Both the position numbers and the translations under genes were made by a program. Positions 5,516 through 11,343 of a DNA stretch of 11,343 bases are shown here, piece by piece. Source of the stretch: Gammaproteobacteria bacterium (lineage in GTDB: Bacteria; Pseudomonadota; Gammaproteobacteria; Enterobacterales; Kangiellaceae); assembly GCA_013372875.1 (NCBI GenBank), contig JABXIW010000007.1:1-11343 (forward strand), given 5' to 3'. Within the stretch, counting starts at the first letter, position 1. Every line of letters begins with the position of its first letter. Below the pieces are notes generated by a model, which was given only the letters and a program-made list of their open reading frames with translations, was not told where the DNA came from and did not search any database.

Positions 5516-5836
5516 TTAGTCTTTGCTCATATCAAATAAAGACATTAGCGCTACTAATAATGCTGCAGCACCTACCATATAACCGATGTTATGCATGATT
5601 TCGCCTACTACACCACCTAAACCTAATAGGTTATCGATTGGGTATAAAGCTGTAGAAGCCATCAAGAATGCGATAGCTGAAATCAAGAAACGACGCGACT
5701 CGCCGCCAGAAACGTTTAAGAAGCCTACTACTAAGCCAATAACTACTAATAAAGCAGCGAACCAGCTTACGTCAACAAAAGCACCTACTACTGCAAGCAC
5801 CAAGCCTACTAAAAACGCAATACTACCGATTTTCAT
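5516..5836 (-). CDS. Four-helix integral membrane protein of unknown function
   Basis: A 106-residue hydrophobic protein. Four membrane segments are visible at about residues 3-21, 25-40, 50-66 and 85-101. The short loops include GGESRR (44-49) and a Gly-rich LLGLGGVVGE (70-79); the C-terminus is FDMSKD. The start is well supported: ATG 5836 is preceded by a GGGGGTG purine run (5842-5848 on the plus strand) at proper spacing. It has its own terminator at 5436-5460, so it is a monocistronic minus-strand gene interposed between rpmE and priA. I do not recognise a named family or catalytic motif. The even length and Gly/Ala-rich helices suggest a small structural or accessory membrane protein, but no function can be assigned. 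Confidence 0.8.
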   Translation of the reverse strand: MKIGSIAFLVGLVLAVVGAFVDVSWFAALLVVIGLVVGFLNVSGGESRRFLISAIAFLMASTALYPIDNLLGLGGVVGEIMHNIGYMVGAAALLVALMSLFDMSKD

Positions 5837-6060
5837 ATGTCACCCCCAAGTCTTTTTGATGTAGTAGTATTTTTGGTACATACATACATCTTGTGTTTGT
5901 TTTTTGTACAATTAGCAAATATTGTTGCTGAGCTAAGACTATCAGACTTTTTTCTAATCACTAGTCGTACCAGTTGCAAAATATTTCAACGCTTTGGGTT
6001 GCCTCTTTAATTAAGTCTCCTTATGCTTGTGCCAATAACAAAAAAACACCTAAATCTTCC

Positions 6061-8253
6061 ATGAGCAAACCACCCCAGCTGGTTCAAGTCGCAGTGCCCA
6101 TTCCGCTGCGCCGCCTGTTTGATTATCAATTTCATGATAATCAAAAGCCAGTGATTGGTGGTCGTGTTTTGGTGCCATTTGGTAAGCAACAGTTGGTGGC
6201 TTATGTGGTCGGTTTTAGCGCCGATTCTGACTACCAGCTCAATAAAATAAAACATATCGCCAAAGTTATCGATGACAAACCCATTATGGATGATGAGTTG
6301 TTTGGTTTTATTAAATGGGCAGCCCAATACTATCAACATCCCATTGGCGAAGTGTTTAACAGCTGCCTGCCGAGTTTAATTGGCAAAGGCGAAACTGCGG
6401 AATTAGCCCCTGAGATCTATTGGCACTTGACTCAACTGGGCAAAGAAGCTGAGCCTAAAGCCAATGCCATCAAGCAAGTGGCTCTATTAAAACTGGCTAA
6501 AGCCCATCAAAACCAACTCAATCCTGAACTATTAAAGTTGCATAATTTCGCGCCAGCGGATCTTAAACCGCTGATCAATAAAGATTGGTTTGAGCCAAAA
6601 CACAAAGATTTGAACAGCGGCTTTATTCAACCTCAGGTTTTGCCAAGCGAGTTTGAACCCAATAAAGAACAGCATCAAGCCTTGGCTCAAATCTATGCCA
6701 AGAAAGATCAGTTCCAACCTTTTTTATTAGATGGTGTCACCTCAAGCGGCAAAACCGAAGTTTATCTGCGCGCCATTGCCCAACAACTAGAGTCGGGCAA
6801 GCAGGTATTGGTACTAGTGCCTGAAATTGGCTTGACGCCACAAACAGTACAAAGATTTCAGGCTCGCTTTCACTGCAATATCGCCATGCTGCACTCGGGC
6901 ATGACTGATAAACAGCGCTTGAATGAATGGCTTAAAGCGAAGCAAGGACTTACTTCAATTATCATTGGCACTCGCTCTGCCCTCTTTACTCCTTTTAAAG
7001 ATCTGGGGCTTATCGTCATTGATGAAGAACATGATCTTTCCTTTAAGCAACAAGAAGGCTTCCGTTATTCAGCGCGCGATTTAGCTTTAGTTCGCGCCAA
7101 CAATTTAAAGATCCCCATTATTATGGGCTCAGCTACTCCTTCAATGGAATCGCAATATAATGTGGTTAATGGGCGTTTTGAGCGCTTAACTTTGAGTCGT
7201 CGTGCGGGCAATGCTAAAGCACCACACAGTAAGATTTTTGATGTTCGCCAACGGCCGCTCAATGAAGGTATTTCAAAACCGCTCAAGGAACACATCGAAA
7301 GTCATTTAGCCAAAGGCCAGCAATGCCTAGTCTTTCTAAACCGTCGCGGTTATGCACCCAGTATTTTATGCCATGACTGCGGCTGGATTGCTGAATGTAA
7401 TCGTTGCGATCGCAACATGACTTATCATCAGCAACTAAAACGACTGCACTGCCATCATTGCGATCGCCAAGTATTTTTGCCAAAACAATGCCCCAGCTGT
7501 CAGTCGGACCAGCTTTTGCCCATTGGTTTAGGCACGGAGCGTTTGGCTGAAGCACTGAGCAGCATGTTCCCCAAGCATCAGGTCATTCGTGTGGATCGCG
7601 ACTCCACTCGCCGCAAAGACTCGATGCAAACCATTGTCGAGCAAATCAAGCAAGGTGAAGCAGATATTATCGTGGGCACTCAAATGTTGGCCAAAGGCCA
7701 TCATTTCCCTAATTTAACCTTGGTGGCTGTGATTGATATTGATGGATGCTTGTTTAGTGCCGACTTTAGGGCTACAGAAAGAACCGCACAATTGTTGACA
7801 CAAGTGGCTGGCCGCGCTGGCCGTGGCGACGCTAAAGGTGAGATTGTCATTCAAAGCCACCACCCCGATCATCCGCTATTGGTCAACCTATTTACCCAAA
7901 ATTATCAACAACTTAGCGATCAAATGCTGGCCGAACGTAAAACCGCTAACTTGCCACCCTACTCTGCACAAGTATTAATCCGTTCGCAAGCGAATCAGAT
8001 CGCCAAGCCGATGGAGTTTTTGCAAGATATGGCTAATATCTTAAATCAATATCCACAATTACAAGTGTATGGCCCTTACCCTGCTCCTATGATCAAACGC
8101 GCGGGAAAAATGCGCGCTCACTTATTACTACAAGCTGATGACAAGCAAACCATTCAAAAGATCCTGAATGCAGCATTGCCCGTTATTGAAGAACAAAAAT
8201 CCGCCAAAAGCGTCCGCTGGTCGATTGACGTTGATCCGCAAGAAGTGTTTTAA
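6061..8253 (+). CDS. priA: Primosomal protein N' (PriA replication-restart helicase)
   Basis: A 3'-to-5' DNA helicase that recognises stalled or repaired forks and reloads the replisome. The 730 residues are close to the 732 of E. coli PriA. The 3'-OH-binding N-terminal domain begins VQVAVPIPLRRLFDY. Walker A is GVTSSGKT (225-232), the DEEH box is at 321-324, and GSATPSMESQ follows. Eight zinc-binding cysteines are at 437, 440, 446, 449, 464, 467, 477 and 480, each one off the E. coli numbering. Helicase motifs V/VI are GTQMLAKGHHFP and QVAGRAGRG. I chose ATG 6061 because the upstream extension from 5974 is not part of the family; a clear Shine-Dalgarno is lacking. An ftsN-like gene with its own promoter follows on the same strand. 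Confidence 0.97.
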   Translation: MSKPPQLVQVAVPIPLRRLFDYQFHDNQKPVIGGRVLVPFGKQQLVAYVVGFSADSDYQLNKIKHIAKVIDDKPIMDDELFGFIKWAAQYYQHPIGEVFNSCLPSLIGKGETAELAPEIYWHLTQLGKEAEPKANAIKQVALLKLAKAHQNQLNPELLKLHNFAPADLKPLINKDWFEPKHKDLNSGFIQPQVLPSEFEPNKEQHQALAQIYAKKDQFQPFLLDGVTSSGKTEVYLRAIAQQLESGKQVLVLVPEIGLTPQTVQRFQARFHCNIAMLHSGMTDKQRLNEWLKAKQGLTSIIIGTRSALFTPFKDLGLIVIDEEHDLSFKQQEGFRYSARDLALVRANNLKIPIIMGSATPSMESQYNVVNGRFERLTLSRRAGNAKAPHSKIFDVRQRPLNEGISKPLKEHIESHLAKGQQCLVFLNRRGYAPSILCHDCGWIAECNRCDRNMTYHQQLKRLHCHHCDRQVFLPKQCPSCQSDQLLPIGLGTERLAEALSSMFPKHQVIRVDRDSTRRKDSMQTIVEQIKQGEADIIVGTQMLAKGHHFPNLTLVAVIDIDGCLFSADFRATERTAQLLTQVAGRAGRGDAKGEIVIQSHHPDHPLLVNLFTQNYQQLSDQMLAERKTANLPPYSAQVLIRSQANQIAKPMEFLQDMANILNQYPQLQVYGPYPAPMIKRAGKMRAHLLLQADDKQTIQKILNAALPVIEEQKSAKSVRWSIDVDPQEVF

Positions 8254-8284
8254 ACTTCTTTACTGGATTATTACTCTTTCTGGG

Positions 8285-8313
8285 TTGGTCTAACTGCAGT
8301 TTATGGCTAGAAT
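8285..8313 (+). promoter_or_regulatory. Sigma-70 promoter for ftsN and the GIY-YIG gene
   Basis: TTGGTC (8285-8290), exactly 17 bases, then TAGAAT (8308-8313). This is one of the best consensus matches in the window. Transcription would start near 8320, about 30 nt before the ftsN ATG, and is likely to continue into the GIY-YIG gene. Confidence 0.55.
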
Positions 8314-8351
8314 AGCTTTATTAGCAGCACATAAACTATAACAACAGCAAA

Positions 8352-8939
8352 ATGCATTTTCATAAAGTCGCAACTCGTAAAACCAATAGCCGCAAAAACA
8401 CGCGCAAAAATACTCGAACGCCGCGTAACAAGGCGGCTGCGAAGAAACAGTCCTCGCCAATTTTATTTTTCTTTAGCGGCATAGTTCTCACATTAGTGGG
8501 CGTTGGCGTTTGGGCTTATATGAAAAAACCTGAGCTTATTCAGGAGCTTATCCCCGAAAAAACGCAAACCGAACAAGTTGCTAATACCAATACTGCTGAA
8601 AAGCCAGCTCAAAAACCTGCTAAAGAAATCACTAAAAACAATGACGAGCAATTGGATTACCATCAGATGCTCACTAATAAAGAGCTGGAAGTGGAAAAAG
8701 ATCCAACCGTAACCGCTAGCAGCAGTAAACGCTATGTGATGCAGTGCGGCGCATCAAAAGTCTTAGAACAAGCCGAAGCCATGAAAGCACAAATTGCTTT
8801 TATGGGCTTACAAGCTGAAGTTAGCGAAAAGGACGGCTGGTATCGTGTACGTCTAGGGCCTTATAGCTCAAAACGCGCCGCCGAAAGCGATCGTCATAAA
8901 CTGCAAAATAACGATTTTAATGATTGTAGGATTTGGTAA
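8352..8939 (+). CDS. ftsN: FtsN-like cell division protein with SPOR domain
   Basis: Late divisome protein that binds denuded septal glycan and activates septal synthesis. It is 195 aa, shorter than E. coli FtsN (319), mainly in the linker. The cytoplasmic tail is Arg/Lys-rich with an RKNT repeat (14-22). One membrane helix lies at about 36-56, then a Lys/Gln/Thr-rich linker. A segment LDYHQMLTNKELEVE (100-114) resembles the short activating or periplasmic motif of this group. The SPOR domain covers about 125-195, with Cys131 and Cys192 at the positions of the structural disulfide in E. coli FtsN. Placement between priA and hslV agrees with the E. coli order. The start ATG 8352 has no strong Shine-Dalgarno. 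Because SPOR proteins are interchangeable by sequence, the symbol depends partly on context. Confidence 0.85.
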   Translation: MHFHKVATRKTNSRKNTRKNTRTPRNKAAAKKQSSPILFFFSGIVLTLVGVGVWAYMKKPELIQELIPEKTQTEQVANTNTAEKPAQKPAKEITKNNDEQLDYHQMLTNKELEVEKDPTVTASSSKRYVMQCGASKVLEQAEAMKAQIAFMGLQAEVSEKDGWYRVRLGPYSSKRAAESDRHKLQNNDFNDCRIW

Positions 8940-8953
8940 GAAAGGATACTCTA

Positions 8954-9832
8954 ATGGGCCAGTATGGAAAAACAATAAAAATTTACTTATCGGATGGAAG
9001 CCCGTCTGGGTTGCGTCATGTTGAAATTGCTAATTGGTCAGGACAGGCACTTGCTTGCCCTAGAGTAAGAATTTCAGAGCTAAGTAGTTGGGATGAATCA
9101 AAAAGACCAGGAGTATATTTTCTATTAGAAAATATTAACTCTGGAAGCCGTAAACTAGCCTATATTGGCGAGTCTGAAGATGTTTACTCAAGGTTGATAG
9201 CGCATGATAGGCAAAAAGATTTTTGGTCAGAAGTTATTATTTTTACAAGCAAAGACGAAAACCTCACTAAAGGCCATATAAAATATTTAGAATCTCAAAT
9301 TGTTCAACAAAGTAGAGATGCAGATAGGTATGAGTTAGAAAATAGCAATACCCCTACTAAGTCAAACTTACCCAGAGCCGATATGTCAGCCATGGAAGAA
9401 TTTATAGACAATATTAAATTAGTATTAGGCAGCCTAGGCCATCCAATTTTACAAAGCTTAGAGTCTAATCAACCTGTAACATCCAACCCACAGTCTCTGC
9501 TAGATTACGATTTTAATTTTGAGGTTAATAGTCTTAAAGCGAGCGGCAGAATGACTGACAGTGGTTTTCTATTAAAAAAAGGCTCGCAAATAGCCATAAA
9601 ATCCTATAACAGTATGCCTGGCAAAACTAAGCTAATTAAGGAAAATTTATTACAAGAAGGTATCCTGATAAAGCATGAAGATTTTTTAATGTTAAATGAA
9701 GATTATCTTTTAAGCTCTTCTTCTTATGCAGCATCAATAGTAGCTGGCAATAGTAGAAGTGGTCCTCAAAGCTGGAAAACAATAAATGGCAAAACTTTAA
9801 AGGAAGTGGAAGAGAGCCTACTAAGCCATTAA
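8954..9832 (+). CDS. GIY-YIG nuclease family protein with C-terminal DUF4357
   Basis: A 292-residue predicted DNA endonuclease. The N-terminal module (about 50-125) has the fold landmarks: G53-V-Y55, Y70-I-G72, R80 (SRLIAHD), and the catalytic-type Glu113 in IKYLESQIV. The C-terminal part ends in a DUF4357-like segment (about 262-288, AASIVAGNSRSGPQSWKTIN). The start is ATG 8954 with AGGA at 8943-8946; an earlier in-frame TTG overlapping the ftsN stop is less likely. It follows ftsN by 14 bases and so is likely read from the ftsN promoter. The sequence is visibly more A+T-rich than its neighbours, with AAA, TTA and ATA codons frequent. It interrupts the usual ftsN-hslV order, suggesting horizontal gain. 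No methylase or partner gene is adjacent. Substrate and role (defence, repair or selfish) are unknown. Confidence 0.85.
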   Translation: MGQYGKTIKIYLSDGSPSGLRHVEIANWSGQALACPRVRISELSSWDESKRPGVYFLLENINSGSRKLAYIGESEDVYSRLIAHDRQKDFWSEVIIFTSKDENLTKGHIKYLESQIVQQSRDADRYELENSNTPTKSNLPRADMSAMEEFIDNIKLVLGSLGHPILQSLESNQPVTSNPQSLLDYDFNFEVNSLKASGRMTDSGFLLKKGSQIAIKSYNSMPGKTKLIKENLLQEGILIKHEDFLMLNEDYLLSSSSYAASIVAGNSRSGPQSWKTINGKTLKEVEESLLSH

Positions 9833-9867
9833 CATCCTTAAAATAAGCAATTTATTAATAGTATTAT

Positions 9868-9898
9868 CTTGAATTAACTCTTCCCCCCCCCCACATAT
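9868..9898 (+). promoter_or_regulatory. Candidate sigma-32 heat-shock promoter of hslVU with a C10 tract
   Basis: CTTGAA (9868-9873) is followed after 15 bases by CCCCACAT (9889-9896), resembling the heat-shock consensus CTTGAA-N(11-16)-CCCCAT. The -10 is the 3' end of a run of ten C (9883-9892). hslVU is a classical heat-shock operon, so placement is right; the expected start is near 9905, about 40 nt before hslV. The -10 departs from consensus at one or two positions. Confidence 0.5.
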
Positions 9899-9909
9899 CT
9901 CCTAACCCC

Positions 9910-9927
9910 TAAAATAAGCTTATTTTA
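9910..9927. repeat. Perfect 18-base palindrome in the hslV leader
   Basis: TAAAATAAGCTTATTTTA is its own reverse complement. It lies between the candidate promoter and the hslV Shine-Dalgarno (AGG, 9932-9934). As RNA it can form a 7-bp hairpin with an AGCU loop. A leader hairpin that stabilises the hslVU message is known in E. coli; similarity of role here is inference. It could instead bind a dimeric protein or mark the end of the upstream transcript. Confidence 0.5.
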
Positions 9928-9942
9928 AAATAGGTAATTAGA

Positions 9943-10482
9943 ATGCAACAATATCGTGGAACCACCATTCTATCGGTGCGCCGTAATGGCAAGGTCGTGA
10001 TCGGTGGCGATGGCCAAGTATCCCTTGGCAATACCATTATGAAAGGTAACGCGCGCAAAGTTCGCCGTTTATACAACGGACAAGTTATCGCTGGCTTTGC
10101 CGGCGGTACAGCCGATGCCTTTACCCTTTTCGAGCGTTTCGAAGCAAAATTAGAATCTCATGGCGGCAAATTAATGCGCGCTGCGGTGGAGTTAGCCAAA
10201 GACTGGCGTACTGACCGAGCTCTGCGCAAATTAGAAGCTTTATTGGCGGTAGCCGATAAAGAACACTCTTTAATCATTACTGGTAATGGTGACGTGATCC
10301 AGCCTGAGAATGATTTAATTGCTATTGGCTCTGGCGGCGCTTTCGCCCAATCAGCAGCTAGCGCTTTATTACAAAAAACCGATTTAGATGCTCGTGAAAT
10401 CGTAGAAACTGGCTTAACCATTGCTGGCGATATCTGTATCTATACCAATCACAACCAAACAATCGAAGAACTAACTTTTTGA
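9943..10482 (+). CDS. hslV: ATP-dependent protease proteolytic subunit HslV (ClpQ)
   Basis: Threonine peptidase that forms a double hexameric ring and degrades misfolded and regulatory proteins with HslU. It is 179 aa, normal length. The leader MQQYRG is removed to expose catalytic Thr7 ([19 protein letters not shown]). The conserved core follows: [63 protein letters not shown] and [17 protein letters not shown] Shine-Dalgarno AGG (9932-9934) sits eight bases before ATG 9943. Regulation is probably by heat shock through the promoter at 9868. Unusually, hslU starts 154 bases downstream instead of almost immediately. Confidence 0.98.
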   Translation: MQQYRGTTILSVRRNGKVVIGGDGQVSLGNTIMKGNARKVRRLYNGQVIAGFAGGTADAFTLFERFEAKLESHGGKLMRAAVELAKDWRTDRALRKLEALLAVADKEHSLIITGNGDVIQPENDLIAIGSGGAFAQSAASALLQKTDLDAREIVETGLTIAGDICIYTNHNQTIEELTF

Positions 10483-10510
10483 GGTCTTTTGAGCTGATTT
10501 CGTCGTCAAA

Positions 10511-10543
10511 GGTGTGGCTCATGTATAGCTTATACACTACACC
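10511..10543. repeat. Nested inverted repeat between hslV and hslU
   Basis: TGTATA-GCT-TATACA (10522-10536) lies inside an outer GGTGT (10511-10515) / ACACC (10539-10543) pair. No T run follows, so it is not a rho-independent terminator. It could be a weak hairpin protecting hslV mRNA or a protein-binding site. Confidence 0.35.
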
Positions 10544-10592
10544 ATCCTTTTCCTCGAACTAAACTCAAAATCCTATCAAAAAAACAAATACA

Positions 10593-10618
10593 GTCATTCC
10601 CGCGCAGGCGGGAATCTA
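10593..10618. repeat. Intergenic palindromic repeat unit (ATTCCC-N8-GGGAAT type)
   Basis: ATTCCCGC (10596-10603) pairs perfectly with GCGGGAAT (10608-10615) around GCAG, bordered by GTC and CTA. This has the form of short dispersed repeats found in many proteobacteria, including the Neisseria dRS3 class defined by ATTCCC-N8-GGGAAT. It ends just before the hslU ribosome-binding site, so the hairpin may tune hslU translation or hslV mRNA stability. Only one copy is in this window, so dispersal cannot be shown here. Confidence 0.6.
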
Positions 10619-10636
10619 GAAAGAAGAGAAAAAATT

Positions 10637-11343
10637 ATGTCTATGACTCCTCGTGAAATCGTACACGAATTAGATAAACATATTGTTGGCCAATCTGGCG
10701 CTAAGCGCTCTGTTGCCATTGCCTTGCGTAACCGCTGGCGTCGTATGCAAGTTTCAGAAGGCTTGCGTAACGAAATTACTCCTAAGAACATTTTAATGAT
10801 TGGCCCAACAGGTGTGGGTAAAACTGAAATTGCACGCCGTTTAGCTAAACTCGCCAATGCGCCATTTATTAAAATTGAAGCGACTAAATTTACTGAAGTT
10901 GGCTATGTTGGTCGTGACGTCGAATCGATTATTCGCGACTTAGTCGATGCGTCATACAAAATGATGCGCGAGCAAGAAATGGCCAAGCAAGAAAACCGTG
11001 CCATGGATGCGGCGGAAGAAAAAGTATTAGACGCTTTATTGCCGCCAGCACGCTCAAGTGCAACTGATTCTCCTTGGGATGATGAAGATAAGCCCGCAGA
11101 AGACTCATCAGCGCGCCAAGTATTCCGTAAGAAGCTGCGCCAAGGCGACTTAGACGATCGCGAAATCGAAATTGATGTCGCCCAAGCTGCCGTTGGGATC
11201 GATATTATGGCGCCTCCTGGCATGGAAGATATGACTAGCCAGTTACAGTCTATGTTCCAGAACATGACGCCATCAAAAACGAAAAAGCGTAAGTTGAAAG
11301 TTAAAGATGCCATGAAACTATTGGCGGAAGAAGAAGCGGCGAA
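10637..11343 (+). CDS. hslU: ATP-dependent protease ATPase subunit HslU (ClpY), N-terminal part
   Basis: AAA+ unfoldase that caps HslV, recognises substrates and threads them into the protease ring. The frame is open to the right edge: 235 complete codons of about 440. It begins [19 protein letters not shown], exactly the family start. It then shows RNRWRRMQV, Walker A GPTGVGKT (56-63), and [21 protein letters not shown] variable, charged I-domain begins near residue 110 and runs to the edge, containing PPARSS and a Met-rich [18 protein letters not shown] segment. Walker B, the sensor motifs and the C-terminal tail that activates HslV lie outside. The ATG at 10637 has a purine-rich AAGAAGAG upstream that abuts the palindromic repeat. 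The gene is co-directional with hslV across a 154-base gap. Confidence 0.97.
   Translation, partial: MSMTPREIVHELDKHIVGQSGAKRSVAIALRNRWRRMQVSEGLRNEITPKNILMIGPTGVGKTEIARRLAKLANAPFIKIEATKFTEVGYVGRDVESIIRDLVDASYKMMREQEMAKQENRAMDAAEEKVLDALLPPARSSATDSPWDDEDKPAEDSSARQVFRKKLRQGDLDDREIEIDVAQAAVGIDIMAPPGMEDMTSQLQSMFQNMTPSKTKKRKLKVKDAMKLLAEEEAA

Noticed and set aside
5586..5864. 92-codon plus-strand frame rich in Lys, Thr and Pro
   Set aside because: It is a mirror of the four-helix membrane gene, which has a better ribosome-binding site, a terminator and a coherent membrane pattern.
5873..5892. TACA triplet repeat upstream of the four-helix membrane gene
   Set aside because: Only about three units are present, too short to call a functional microsatellite.
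5974..6060. 29-residue N-terminal extension of PriA
   Set aside because: PriA proteins begin just before VQVAVPIPLRRLFDY; the extension is not family-like.

Overview
This window looks like a gammaproteobacterial chromosome segment. G+C appears moderate by eye (mid-40s percent, not calculated). The order tyrS / M23 peptidase / anmK is known from Pseudomonas-type genomes, and rpmE / priA / ftsN / hslV / hslU is the usual gammaproteobacterial order. A Kangiella-like marine member would fit, but that is an inference from layout and protein flavour, not a database match.

Layout. (1) Positions 1-134 hold the 5' end of tyrS on the minus strand. It is divergent from a two-gene wall module: an OapA/MepM-like M23 endopeptidase (494-1939) and anmK (1961-3082), which cut peptidoglycan cross-links and recycle anhydroMurNAc. 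(2) Positions 3083-5040 form a regulatory patch of small genes. Two tandem paralogs each fuse an XRE-type helix-turn-helix to a two-helix membrane domain (3220-3711 and 3952-4443). A 69-residue mini-XRE regulator (minus, 4448-4657) follows, divergent from a tiny two-helix membrane protein (4774-4977). A strong, apparently bidirectional terminator closes the patch. (3) rpmE (minus) and priA are separated by an extra four-helix membrane protein of unknown function (minus, 5516-5836). (4) priA is followed by a promoter and an ftsN-like SPOR division gene. A GIY-YIG nuclease/DUF4357 gene sits only 14 bases downstream and is clearly more A+T-rich than its neighbours. (5) hslV and the first 235 codons of hslU (the ATP-dependent HslVU protease) end the window. 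hslV has a candidate heat-shock promoter whose -10 contains ten consecutive C. hslV and hslU are separated by 154 bases holding a palindromic ATTCCC-N8-GGGAAT repeat.

The housekeeping genes are ordinary. The unusual material is the HTH/membrane patch. Both fusion paralogs keep a near-identical DNA-binding half, have a divergent membrane half, share an upstream motif, and carry an internal ribosome-binding site plus ATG that could give a membrane-only product. The hslVU control region and the transferred-looking GIY-YIG gene also deserve attention. No tRNA, rRNA, CRISPR array or insertion sequence was seen.
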